Assembly: GCF_030317105.1 (NCBI RefSeq)
Contig: NZ_JASZYG010000005.1
Coordinates: 62,001 to 126,000 of the forward strand
Source of the DNA: Variovorax brevis
GTDB lineage: Bacteria; Pseudomonadota; Gammaproteobacteria; Burkholderiales; Burkholderiaceae_C
Length of the DNA: 64,000 nt
Direction of reading: 5' to 3'
In this document: positions 42,341 to 51,103 of the stretch, piece by piece
Layout: each line of letters begins with the position of its first letter
How positions within the stretch are numbered: the first letter of the stretch is position 1
The notes under the pieces: model-generated
Seen by the model: the letters and a program-made list of their open reading frames with translations, nothing else
What the model was told of the DNA's origin: nothing
Database searches by the model: none
Made by a program: the position numbers and the translations under genes

Positions 42341-42730
42341 CTACTCGAACTTCACCTCGGCCACCGTGGGCGCGTCGGGCTTTGGGCTGTCCGCATTGGC
42401 GATGCCGGCGGCGCTGCGGAACCAGTAGCGGCAGCCGGTGTGTGCCAGCATGCTCACGCACATGGCGCCATCAGGCCGCAAGCTCCAGGTGCCTGTGGCC
42501 GACCCCGGTCCGCTGCGATTGGCGAACTCCACGCGCCCGTCCTCGAAGAATTCCCAGTGCGAGACCATGCCGCTTTGCAGATTCCGAGAAATGATGCCCC
42601 GGCCGACGACGGTTTGCCGCACTTCGTCGCTGTTCAGGAAGGCGCGTTCCTGCGGATGGGCAGGTTGATCCGACAGCGTCGGAACCGCTGCGATGAACAG
42701 CAGGGCGCGGGCGGTGGATCGAGCCAGCAT
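42341..42730 (-). CDS. Secreted hypothetical protein
   Basis: A 129-residue protein with an N-terminal hydrophobic signal (LARSTARALLFIAAVPTLS). The mature part has the pattern ...GRGIISRN...HWEFFEDGRVEF...GTWSLRPDGAMCVSM...CRYWF, a small beta-barrel-like repeat resembling periplasmic DUF995-type proteins. The two cysteines (in MCVSM and GCRYW) may form a disulfide. Function unknown. Confidence 0.65.
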   Translation of the reverse strand: MLARSTARALLFIAAVPTLSDQPAHPQERAFLNSDEVRQTVVGRGIISRNLQSGMVSHWEFFEDGRVEFANRSGPGSATGTWSLRPDGAMCVSMLAHTGCRYWFRSAAGIANADSPKPDAPTVAEVKFE

Positions 42731-42957
42731 GGTGACTCCTTTATCCGCCTGTCCGCGGGAGCGCGCATCGCCAAGTCATGGGAGTTTTTCACTTCAGGCC
42801 AGCATGAATGATCGTGCGGCAGATTGAGCTGGGCGTGAGCGCCACGCGCCCGGAACCACGTTTTCCCTGGCCGCGCCGGACGCGCTTCGCTCAACACAAT
42901 GACGAACAACAAACAGCTGCCGGTCGCCGGACGGCGGCAAAGAGAAGGAGACTCTTC

Positions 42958-44592
42958 ATGAAGACGACCATGATGTCCGTGCCGCTGAGCACCAACCTCA
43001 TCCTCGAGCGCGCGGGTACCTATTTCGGCGACAGCGAGGTGCTGGGCAAGCTTCCCGACAAGTCGAGCTACACGCGCAGCTACGCGCAGATCCACCGCCG
43101 CGCACGGCAACTGGCCATGGCCCTTCGCGACAAGCTCGGCGTCGGCCGCGGCGAAGCGGTCGGCACGCTGTGCTGGAACCACGCCTGGCACCTGGAGTGC
43201 TACTTCGGCATTCCGGCCGCCGGCGCGGTGCTGCACACGCTCAACCTGCGGCTGTCGTCCGAAGATCTCGCCTACATCATCGAAGACGCCGGCGACCGCG
43301 TGCTGATCGTGGACGACGTGCTTCTGCCCATCTGGGACAAGGTTCGACTGCTGCTCAGGAATGCGCCGCCCCGCGTCGTCGTCGTGCCCTTTGCGGGTGC
43401 ACCGCTGCCCGACGGCATGCAAGGCTACGAAGACCTGATCGACGTCGATGCCAGCGGCTACGCCTACCCCGAGCAGGACGAAAACGAAGCCGTGGGCATG
43501 TGCTACACCTCCGGCACCACCGGGCGGCCCAAGGGCGTCGTGTACTCGCACCGCTCGATGGTGCTGCACGCCATCACCGGCTGCATTCCCGACCTGTTCT
43601 CGCTCTCGGCGCGCGACCGGGTGCTCATGGTCACACCCATGTTCCATGCCAACGCGTGGGCCGTGCCCTTCTCGGCGATGATGGTCGGCGCGAGCCAGAT
43701 CCTGCCCGGCCCCCACCTCGGCGGCGAAGACCTGCTCGACCTGATGGAAGAAAGCCAGTGCACGATGGCCCTGGGCGTGCCGACCATCTGGATGATGATC
43801 TACCAGTCGCTGCAAAACCCCACGCGCGAGCGCAAGCTTGTCAAAGGCATGCGCATGCTGATCGGCGGCGCGGCCATCCCGCAAAGCCTGATCGCCAATT
43901 TCGAGAAGTACGACATGCACATCCGCCAGGGCTGGGGCATGACCGAGACCTCGCCGATCGGCAGCTTTCCGATCCTGCGGCCCGCCCATCTGGAGTTGCC
44001 CAAGGAGCAGCAGCACGCCATCCGCGCCATGCAGGGCGTGGCGGCGCCACTGGTGGAAATGCGCATCGTCGACGAGGTTCAGGGTGTGCAGCCTTGGGAC
44101 GGCAAGGCGGTCGGCGAGGTGCAGGTGCGCGGCCCGTGGATCAGCGGCGCCTATCACGCGACGCCCAACGACCCGTCGAAGTTCAGCGCCGATGGATGGC
44201 TTCGCACCGGCGACGTCGCCACCATCGACCCGCAGGGCTACATGCGCATCGTCGATCGCAGCAAGGACCTCATCAAGTCGGGGGGCGAGTGGATCAGCTC
44301 GGTGGAGCTGGAGAACCTCGTCATGGGGCATCCCGCGGTGGCCGAGGCAGCGGTGGTGGCCATCCAGCATCCCAAGTGGGGCGAGCGGCCCTTGGTCGTG
44401 CTCGTGAAGCGCCCGGGCGCCGAGGTGGACGCGCCCGCGCTGCGCGAATTCCTCAGGCCCAAGCTGGCGAAGTTCCAGCTGCCGGACGACTTTGAATGGG
44501 TGGATGCGATCCCCAAGACCTCGGTGGGCAAGTTCCTGAAGACGCGCCTGCGCGAGATGTTCAAGGACCGCGTTTCAATTTCTCCGGATTAA
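42958..44592 (+). CDS. Fatty acyl-CoA synthetase (AMP-forming)
   Basis: A 544-residue adenylate-forming ligase. It has the AMP-binding P-loop YTSGTTGRPKGVVYSH at about residue 182, the WGMTETSP motif, and the hinge/catalytic region DGWLRTGDVATIDPQGYMRIVDRSKD with a C-terminal PKTSVGKFLKTRLRE Lys. It resembles the medium- to long-chain ligases of the FadD3/AlkK group. AAGGAG lies upstream of ATG 42958. Neighbours do not show its substrate. Confidence 0.9.
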   Translation: MKTTMMSVPLSTNLILERAGTYFGDSEVLGKLPDKSSYTRSYAQIHRRARQLAMALRDKLGVGRGEAVGTLCWNHAWHLECYFGIPAAGAVLHTLNLRLSSEDLAYIIEDAGDRVLIVDDVLLPIWDKVRLLLRNAPPRVVVVPFAGAPLPDGMQGYEDLIDVDASGYAYPEQDENEAVGMCYTSGTTGRPKGVVYSHRSMVLHAITGCIPDLFSLSARDRVLMVTPMFHANAWAVPFSAMMVGASQILPGPHLGGEDLLDLMEESQCTMALGVPTIWMMIYQSLQNPTRERKLVKGMRMLIGGAAIPQSLIANFEKYDMHIRQGWGMTETSPIGSFPILRPAHLELPKEQQHAIRAMQGVAAPLVEMRIVDEVQGVQPWDGKAVGEVQVRGPWISGAYHATPNDPSKFSADGWLRTGDVATIDPQGYMRIVDRSKDLIKSGGEWISSVELENLVMGHPAVAEAAVVAIQHPKWGERPLVVLVKRPGAEVDAPALREFLRPKLAKFQLPDDFEWVDAIPKTSVGKFLKTRLREMFKDRVSISPD

Positions 44593-44627
44593 AAGCAGTC
44601 ACATTTCACACCAGCGGTGAATGAGTG

Positions 44628-44651
44628 TGGCGCCAGTGATCTCTGGCGCCA
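44628..44651. terminator. Hairpin downstream of the acyl-CoA synthetase gene
   Basis: Two copies of the self-complementary octamer TGGCGCCA (44628-44635 and 44644-44651) with an 8-nt loop can form a strong stem 36 nt after the stop codon. No U-run follows, so a factor-independent terminator is not certain. Confidence 0.35.
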
Positions 44652-44719
44652 TGGCCGCGCCATACATTCGAAGACGACCCGCGAAACGACGGGCATAAAA
44701 AAGCGTCAGGGAGTGATGT

Positions 44720-45964
44720 ATGGAGTACGTGTGGTGGTACGCGCTCGCCAATGAGCGCAAGGGGCCCGTGTCGGCGGCCCAGCTCGAACAATTGCTGCGG
44801 GCCGGCACCATTGATTTCGATACCTGGGTGTGGCGAAGCGGCCATGAAGACTGGCTTGTCCTCTGGGATGTGGCCGAACTGGCCTATCTGCAGGAATCCA
44901 CGCCGCCTGCCTTGCCAGGCGAATCAGCGCGTGCGCGTGTGCGCACGATGCCGCTGGCGGGGCCGTGGCGCAGGTGCTGCGCCAGGCTGCTGGATGTCGC
45001 GCTGCTGAGCATTCCAGCCGGCTTCTTGTTGGGCGCGGCCTTGGCGCTGCTGGCGCCTTCCTTTGCCGACTGGGTCGGCAGCCCGGATCCAGGGACGCGC
45101 CTCGCGCTGGGCTTCATGCTCGTGCCGCTGGCGCTGCTGACCGAGGCGGTCGTCTTCGGCCTGTTCGGCACGACGCCGGGCAAGTTTCTCTTTGGTATCC
45201 GCATCGTGACGGCGTCGGGTGCCTGTCCGGGCTTCACGCAATACCTCAAGCGCACGCTGGCGCTCTATTGGCGCGGTATGGCCCTGAGCCTGCCCTTGGT
45301 GAGCCTCATCACCATGCTGGACGAATACCGCCGGGTCAGGAACGGCCAGTCGGCCAGCTACGACGGGGACCAGTTCCGCGTCAAGGCTCCGGAGATGGGT
45401 ACGGTCGGGCTTGTCACGGCCATCACGCTGGTGATCGGGCTCATCTCGTTGAACAGCGTGCTTCAGCCCGATGGGTTCGGCCTGGAGAAAAAGATCAGTT
45501 CCGGGTCCGAGTGGACCAATCCGGTGACGGCGCGACGCGCCACGATACCCGCCGGCTGGAAGGCCGGCGAACAGAAGAGCGACAGGGGCGAGGCGGTCTA
45601 CACCTTTTCCTCGGGCAATGGAAAGACCGTCGCGTTCATCAGCCAGGAGACCGCCGCGGACTCCATGTTGCTGGAAGAGTACGAGCGCACGTGGCTCGCC
45701 GCCGCGCACTTGAAGATGGATCGCGCCAGCGCCGAGCCCGTCGAAGTGCGTGGCTGCCACGGCCTGCAGATGAAGGGTGTCGTCTCGGATGACCGCACGC
45801 GCCGCGTGCACGCCACGCTCGTCAAGGCCGGCCACCAGTTCTGGCGTGTCGTGATGGTCGGCGTCCCCGGCACGGAGCCGAACTCGGAAGAGTCGAAGCA
45901 ACTTCGAAAGAGCCTCCTGGAGACGATGGGTCCGGATGTGCTCGAGTTGAAGAAGGCCGCGTAG
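44720..45964 (+). CDS. GYF_2 / RDD domain membrane protein
   Basis: A 414-residue protein. The N-terminal GYF_2 domain (about 1-60) reads MEYVWWYALANERKGPVSAA and WVWRSGHEDWLVL. An RDD membrane domain (about 82-210) contains RRCCARLLDVALLSIPAGFLLG and GTTPGKFLFGIRIVTASG. Another helix near 230 leads to a C-terminal soluble domain (about 250-414). GYF_2-RDD fusions are common in Proteobacteria; function is unknown, perhaps binding proline-rich peptides at the membrane. Confidence 0.8.
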   Translation: MEYVWWYALANERKGPVSAAQLEQLLRAGTIDFDTWVWRSGHEDWLVLWDVAELAYLQESTPPALPGESARARVRTMPLAGPWRRCCARLLDVALLSIPAGFLLGAALALLAPSFADWVGSPDPGTRLALGFMLVPLALLTEAVVFGLFGTTPGKFLFGIRIVTASGACPGFTQYLKRTLALYWRGMALSLPLVSLITMLDEYRRVRNGQSASYDGDQFRVKAPEMGTVGLVTAITLVIGLISLNSVLQPDGFGLEKKISSGSEWTNPVTARRATIPAGWKAGEQKSDRGEAVYTFSSGNGKTVAFISQETAADSMLLEEYERTWLAAAHLKMDRASAEPVEVRGCHGLQMKGVVSDDRTRRVHATLVKAGHQFWRVVMVGVPGTEPNSEESKQLRKSLLETMGPDVLELKKAA

Positions 45965-46008
45965 CCCTCCGCGACCCCCAATGCCGGCTGTCGGCACAAT
46001 GACAGCCC

Positions 46009-47271
46009 ATGCCTGCGCCCCAAGCCCCCACCCACCAGCCCGATTCACGCTACGCTGCCTTCCGGCTGCTCGTGACCATCCTGCTCATGACCGTGGGCAG
46101 CAGCGGCATGTACGTGGTCTCCGTGGTGCTCCCCGCGGTGCAGGCCGATTTCGGCATTGCGCGCGCCGATGCCTCCTTGCCCTACACCTTGCTGATGATC
46201 GGTTTCGGCGTGGGCGGCGTGCTGATGGGGCGGCTGGCCGATCGCGTGGGCGTGATGTGGCCCCTGCTGATCGGTGCGCTGAGCCTGGGCGTCGGCTACA
46301 TCGCGTGCGGCATGGCCAGCGGCATCGTGGGCTTCACGGCGGCGCAGGCGGTGTTCGTCGGACTCTTCGGCAGTGCCGCGGCCTTTGCGCCGCTGGTGGC
46401 GGACACCTCGCTGTGGTTCGTCAAGCGCCGCGGCATCGCGGTCGCCATCTGCGCGAGCGGCAACTACATTGCGGGCGCCGTGTGGCCGCCCATCGTCCAG
46501 CACTTTGTCGAGACGGTGGGCTGGCGCCAGACCTACATCGGCATGGGCATCTTCTGCGGCGTGACGATGGCCGCCCTGGCGCTGCTCATGCGGGCCCGGC
46601 CACCGCTGACGGTGCCTGCAACTCCCTCCGCCGCGACGCCCTTGCACGCAACGACCGCGGTGGCGGACCCCATGCGGCCCTTTGGCCTGAGCCTGGGCAC
46701 GGCGCAGGGCATGCTCTGCGTGGCGGGCGTGGCCTGTTGCGTCGCGATGTCGATGCCGCAGGTGCACATCGTCGCGTACTGCGGTGACCTCGGCTATGGC
46801 GCGGCGCGCGGTGCGCAGATGCTGTCGCTGATGCTGGCGGCCGGCATCGTGAGCAGGCTCGTGTCGGGCGCCATCTGCGATCGCATCGGCGGCTTGCGCA
46901 CCCTGCTGCTCGGCTCGGCGCTGCAGTGCGTGGCGTTGCTGATGTTTTTGCCCTTCGACGGGCTGGTGTCGCTGTATGTGGTGTCGGCGCTGTTCGGCCT
47001 GTTCCAGGGCGGCATCGTGCCTTCTTACGCCATCATCGTGCGCGAGCACTTTCCGGCCAACGAGGCCGGTGCGCGCGTTGGCACGGTGCTGATGTTCACC
47101 CTGCTGGGCATGGCGCTGGGCGGCTGGATGTCGGGCAAGGTGTTCGACCTCACGGGCAGCTATCACGCGGCCTTCATCAACGGGATTGCGTGGAACCTGT
47201 TGAACATGACCATTGCCGTCACGCTGCTCATGCGGACGCGGCGCAGGGTACGCGCTGTTGCCGCGGCCTGA
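46009..47271 (+). CDS. MFS transporter of the monocarboxylate/OFA type
   Basis: A 420-residue, 12-helix major facilitator. The motif A-like loop GVLMGRLADRVGVMWPLL after helix 2 and its counterpart RLVSGAICDRIGGLRTLLLG in the second half are clear. The fold resembles the CynX/OFA/monocarboxylate group. The substrate is unknown; the neighbouring FAH-family gene hints at an organic acid. Confidence 0.87.
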   Translation: MPAPQAPTHQPDSRYAAFRLLVTILLMTVGSSGMYVVSVVLPAVQADFGIARADASLPYTLLMIGFGVGGVLMGRLADRVGVMWPLLIGALSLGVGYIACGMASGIVGFTAAQAVFVGLFGSAAAFAPLVADTSLWFVKRRGIAVAICASGNYIAGAVWPPIVQHFVETVGWRQTYIGMGIFCGVTMAALALLMRARPPLTVPATPSAATPLHATTAVADPMRPFGLSLGTAQGMLCVAGVACCVAMSMPQVHIVAYCGDLGYGAARGAQMLSLMLAAGIVSRLVSGAICDRIGGLRTLLLGSALQCVALLMFLPFDGLVSLYVVSALFGLFQGGIVPSYAIIVREHFPANEAGARVGTVLMFTLLGMALGGWMSGKVFDLTGSYHAAFINGIAWNLLNMTIAVTLLMRTRRRVRAVAAA

Positions 47272-47400
47272 ACGTCACGTCTCACGCTTGCTGGTTCCCG
47301 CAAGACGGGTTTCTCCCGGACACATTCATTTGCACTGAGGCCGATACTCCGCGCCGGGCACGTGCCGCATCGGCGGTGCGGCCCTGAACAGGAGAAATCG

Positions 47401-48195
47401 ATGAGTGCTACGAATCGCAGATCCATGCTGCAGCTCTCGACCGCGATGGCGGCGGGCGTGCTGGCTGGCTGCGCCACGAGCTCCGGCGCCGGTGCCGGAG
47501 GCAAGCCCATGTTCGCGGTTGCCGGTGCTTCGATTCCGGTGGTTGGAAGTGATCAGGTGTTCCCGGTCAGACGTGTTTATTGCATCGGCCGCAACTACGC
47601 CGCACACGCGATCGAGCGCGGATCGGATCCGAACCGCGAGCCGCCTTTCTTCTTCCAGAAGCCGACGGATGCCATTCAACTGGTGCCGCAAGGCGCGACG
47701 GTCGACCACCCCTATCCGCCGCTCACGAAGAACTACCACTACGAGGTCGAACTCGTCGCGGCGCTGAACAAGGGCGGGCGCAACATCCCGCCGGAGAAGG
47801 CGCTCGAGTGCGTGTTCGCCTATGCGGTCGGCCTGGACATGACACGCCGCGACCTGCAGAACGCGATGGCCAACGAGAAGAAGCCCTGGGAGATCGGCAA
47901 GTCCTTCGACCACTCGGCGGTGGTGAGTCATTTGCAGCCGGTCAGCCGCACGGGTCACTTCGACAAGGGCGCCATCTGGCTGAAGGTCAACGGGCAGGTC
48001 AAGCAGTCGAGCGACCTGTCCAAGATGATCTGGAACGTGGCCGAGCAGATCTCCAGGCTGTCGCAGGCCAACGAGCTCTTTCCCGGCGACATCATCTATT
48101 CGGGCACGCCGGAGAACGTCGGGCCGGTGGTGCCCGGCGATGTCATGACGGGCCACATCGACGGGCTCTACGACATCAGCGTCAAGGTGGTCTGA
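47401..48195 (+). CDS. Fumarylacetoacetate hydrolase-family protein with export/lipoprotein signal
   Basis: A 264-residue protein. Residues 1-30 look like an export signal: NRRSMLQLSTAMAAGVLAGC has paired arginines and a lipobox (LAGC). The FAH fold follows, with RRVYCIGRNYAAHAIERG, NYHYEVELVAALNKGGRN (metal-binding Glu) and FAYAVGLDMTRRDLQ. FAH-family enzymes cleave or hydrate beta-keto acids and are usually cytoplasmic. If the signal is used, this one works outside. It follows the MFS gene by 129 nt on the same strand. Confidence 0.88.
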   Translation: MSATNRRSMLQLSTAMAAGVLAGCATSSGAGAGGKPMFAVAGASIPVVGSDQVFPVRRVYCIGRNYAAHAIERGSDPNREPPFFFQKPTDAIQLVPQGATVDHPYPPLTKNYHYEVELVAALNKGGRNIPPEKALECVFAYAVGLDMTRRDLQNAMANEKKPWEIGKSFDHSAVVSHLQPVSRTGHFDKGAIWLKVNGQVKQSSDLSKMIWNVAEQISRLSQANELFPGDIIYSGTPENVGPVVPGDVMTGHIDGLYDISVKVV

Positions 48196-48311
48196 TGCGC
48201 CGTTGCGCAACGGCATCGGTACATCCCCGCGGATCGGGTGATCCCTGAGAAAGGGCGCCGGGATGTTCGCTTAGCCTGTGCAACATTGTTGAGACATTTC
48301 AAGAGGCACGG

Positions 48312-48446
48312 ATGCAAGTCGCGATCGCAATTTTGGCTGCTGGTCTTTTGTTGACCTGCGTGGCGTCACTCACCTTCCTGTATCGCCACCCGAAGAGCAG
48401 TCCCTCTGCGATCGAGGGCGAAGGCGCGCGGGAATCCCGCGTCTGA
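48312..48446 (+). CDS. 44-residue single-helix membrane peptide
   Basis: It begins MQVAIAILAAGLLLTCVASL with one transmembrane helix and ends in a polar tail rich in Ser, Glu and Arg. GAGG precedes the ATG. It is isolated between the FAH gene and the liv operon. No family is recognised. The 283 nt after it (48447-48729) hold no gene I can support. Confidence 0.5.
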   Translation: MQVAIAILAAGLLLTCVASLTFLYRHPKSSPSAIEGEGARESRV

Positions 48447-48729
48447 AGCGCCGGGCCGCCGCGCCCGTCGCCTCTTTTATTTCTTCATGGATGCTCAAGC
48501 TGGCGCAGCATGCGTCGGCAAAGCGCGCCCATGTCCTCATGAGGCTGGCAATGGTTGTCACATAGGCGACTGAGCTTCGGTGCGCCTTGCCTGCAGGGAG
48601 CCGCAAGCAAGGGTAAAGCCGACTTCGGAATCCTTGCGCGCCTCGCTATCTTCATGTTTCAGGGGAGCGCTCGACCTTCCGGCATGCCGCCCGGCGCCGG
48701 ACGGGTGTCAACCGTGCAAGGAGTCGAAC

Positions 48730-49515
48730 ATCGTCTCGCCTTCGAATCGTGCTGACCTGCTCCGCGTCGATGGCGTCACCGTGCGCTTCGGCGGAATCAC
48801 GGCCCTGGACAAGGTGTCGTTCAGCGTTCCGAACGGCCACATCGTCGGGCTCATCGGGCCCAATGGCGCCGGCAAGACGACCCTGTTCAACTGCCTTTCG
48901 CGGCTGTATTCGTTCAGCGAGGGCGACATCCTTTTCGAGGGCCGTTCGCTGGTGGAAACGCCCGCGCACGGCATCGCGGCGCTGGGCATCGGGCGCACCT
49001 TCCAGAACCTGGCGCTGTTCGGCACCATGACCGTGCGGCAGAACATCATGCTCGGCGGCCATTGCCGCACACGCAGCGGCTTCTTCTCCAACGCCTTGCG
49101 CCTGCCGTGGGTGCGGCGCGAAGAAGAGGGCTTGCAAGGTCGCGCCGAACAACTCGTGGACCTGCTCGACCTGGGCCGCGTCGCCGACACGCGCGTGATG
49201 GACCTGCCCTTCGGCACGCAAAAGCGCGTGGAGCTGGCGCGGGCGCTGGCGAGCGAACCCAAGCTGCTGCTGCTCGACGAGCCCGCGGGTGGCCTCAACC
49301 ACGAAGAGGTGGGCGCGCTCATGGCCTTGCTGCGCCAGATCCGCGACCGGTTGAAACTCACGATGCTGCTGGTGGAGCACCACATGAACCTGGTCATGCG
49401 CGTGTCGGACCAGGTGGTGGCCCTGGACTTCGGAAAGATCATTGCCGACGGCACGCCCGCGCAGGTGCAAGCCAATGCAGAAGTGATCCGCGCCTACCTT
49501 GGAGGGCCGGCCTGA
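48730..49515 (+). CDS. livG: Branched-chain amino-acid-type ABC transporter ATPase LivG
   Basis: A 261-residue ATPase with Walker A GPNGAGKTTLFN, the LivG-typical GIGRTFQNLALFGTMTV, a signature-region variant MDLPFGTQKRVELARAL, and LLLLDEPAGGLNHEE. The frame has no ATG, GTG or TTG where the family normally starts. AAGGAG (48718-48723) lies 6 nt before an ATC at 48730, which gives the expected N-terminus. The only in-frame upstream start is a GTG at 48580, giving a 50-residue extension unlike the family. livF follows with a 1-nt overlap. Confidence 0.88.
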   Translation: MVSPSNRADLLRVDGVTVRFGGITALDKVSFSVPNGHIVGLIGPNGAGKTTLFNCLSRLYSFSEGDILFEGRSLVETPAHGIAALGIGRTFQNLALFGTMTVRQNIMLGGHCRTRSGFFSNALRLPWVRREEEGLQGRAEQLVDLLDLGRVADTRVMDLPFGTQKRVELARALASEPKLLLLDEPAGGLNHEEVGALMALLRQIRDRLKLTMLLVEHHMNLVMRVSDQVVALDFGKIIADGTPAQVQANAEVIRAYLGGPA

Positions 49516-50228
49516 TGGGCAAGATTCTCGAAGCCCGCGCGCTGAACGCCCAGTACGGTGCCATCAAGGTGCTGCACGGCATGGACTTCGGCGTGGAGGA
49601 GGGCGGCATCACGACCGTCCTCGGGGCCAACGGCGCAGGCAAGACGACGACCCTGCGCGCTGTGTGCGGCATGGTCAAGACGCAGGGCGAGATCGTCTTC
49701 AACGGAGTCCGCATCGACGGCAAGAGCACCGAAGGCATCGTGCGCCTGGGCGTGGCGCACGTGCCGGACGGGCGCGGCACCTTCGTCAACCTGAGCGTCG
49801 ACGAGAACCTGCGCCTGGGCGCCTACACGCGGCGCGACAAGGCCGAGGTGGAGGCGGATTTCGAACGCATCTACGGCTACTTTCCGCGCCTGCGCGAACG
49901 GCGCAAGCAGCAGGCCGGCACGCTCTCCGGTGGCGAGCAACAAATGCTCGCCGTGTCGCGGGCGCTGATGCTGCGTCCGCGCCTGATGCTGCTGGACGAG
50001 CCGTCTTTCGGTCTGGCGCCGCGCATCGTGCAGGAGATCTTCGAGATCTTCCGCGAGATCAACCGGCAGGACCGCGTGAGCATGCTGCTGGTGGAGCAGA
50101 ACGCTGCGCTGGCGCTGCAATTGGCCGATCAGGCCTACCTGCTCGAAACGGGGCGCGTCGTCATCTCCGGCGCGGCCGATGTCATCCGCAACGACGAAGC
50201 GGTGCGGCGTTCCTACCTGGGCTACTAG
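49515..50228 (+). CDS. livF: Branched-chain amino-acid-type ABC transporter ATPase LivF
   Basis: A 237-residue ATPase with Walker A GANGAGKTTTL, the signature TLSGGEQQMLAVSRALM and Walker B LMLLDEPSFGLAP, the set typical of LivF. It overlaps livG by 1 nt and is followed by livH. With LivG it powers the LivHM channel. Confidence 0.94.
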   Translation: MGKILEARALNAQYGAIKVLHGMDFGVEEGGITTVLGANGAGKTTTLRAVCGMVKTQGEIVFNGVRIDGKSTEGIVRLGVAHVPDGRGTFVNLSVDENLRLGAYTRRDKAEVEADFERIYGYFPRLRERRKQQAGTLSGGEQQMLAVSRALMLRPRLMLLDEPSFGLAPRIVQEIFEIFREINRQDRVSMLLVEQNAALALQLADQAYLLETGRVVISGAADVIRNDEAVRRSYLGY

Positions 50229-50229
50229 C

Positions 50230-51099
50230 ATGAACGTCCTGCTTCACCAGGTTCTCTCGGGTCTGGCCACCGGCGGCATCTACGCCAGCGTGGCGCTGGC
50301 CCTTGTGATGATCTACCAGGCCACGCACCTGGTGAACTTCGCGCAGGGCGAACTCGCGATGTTCTCCACCTACATCGCGTGGAGCCTCATGCAGGCGGGC
50401 GTGCCGTACTGGGGGGCCTTCTTCATCACGGTGGGCGTTGCCTTCGTGATCGGCGCGCTCATCGAGCGTGTCATCGTGCAGCCGGTGGAGCAGGGCTCCA
50501 TCCTGTCGGTGGTGATCGTGTTCATCGGGCTCTTGGTGATCCTGAACAGCCTGGCGGGGTGGATCTTCAGCTACACGATCAAGCCTTTTCCCAGCCCGTT
50601 CCCGACGGCGCCGCTCTTTGGCAACAAGTACGTGTCCTCGCATGAACTGGGGTCCATCGGCGTGACGCTGGTGGTGCTCATTCTGGTGTTCGTGTTCTTC
50701 CGCTTCACGCCGCTGGGGCTGGCGATGCGCGCCGCCGCACAGAACCCGGTGTCGAGCCGGCTGGTCGGCATCCGGGTGGGATGGATGCTGGCGTTGGGCT
50801 GGGGGCTGGCTGCCGCGATTGGATCCATCGCGGGGATCATGGTGGCACCCACCGTCTTCCTGGAGCCGAACATGATGTCGGGCATCCTGCTCTACGCCTT
50901 TGCGGCGGCGCTGCTGGGCGGCGTCGACAGCCCCGGCGGCGCGGTGCTCGGCGGCTTCATCGTCGGTGTGCTGGAGAACGTGGTGGGCTCGCTCATCGGC
51001 ACCGAACTGAAGCTGACGGTGGCGCTGGTGCTCATCGTCGGCGTGCTGGTGATCCGGCCTTCGGGCCTCTTCGGCAAGGTCCACGTCACTCGGGTGTGA
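50230..51099 (+). CDS. livH: Branched-chain amino-acid-type ABC permease LivH
   Basis: A 289-residue inner-membrane permease with about eight helices. LATGGIYASVALALVMIYQ and VNFAQGELAMFSTYIA near the N-terminus and RLVGIRVGWMLALGWGLAAA are conserved in LivH. The ATG follows livF by 1 nt. Confidence 0.94.
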   Translation: MNVLLHQVLSGLATGGIYASVALALVMIYQATHLVNFAQGELAMFSTYIAWSLMQAGVPYWGAFFITVGVAFVIGALIERVIVQPVEQGSILSVVIVFIGLLVILNSLAGWIFSYTIKPFPSPFPTAPLFGNKYVSSHELGSIGVTLVVLILVFVFFRFTPLGLAMRAAAQNPVSSRLVGIRVGWMLALGWGLAAAIGSIAGIMVAPTVFLEPNMMSGILLYAFAAALLGGVDSPGGAVLGGFIVGVLENVVGSLIGTELKLTVALVLIVGVLVIRPSGLFGKVHVTRV

Positions 51100-51103
51100 A
51101 CGC

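Noticed and set aside
44628..44651. Treating the TGGCGCCA pair as a binding site
   Set aside because: It lies just downstream of a stop codon and forms a strong stem, so a transcript end is the simpler reading; it is kept only as a weak terminator.
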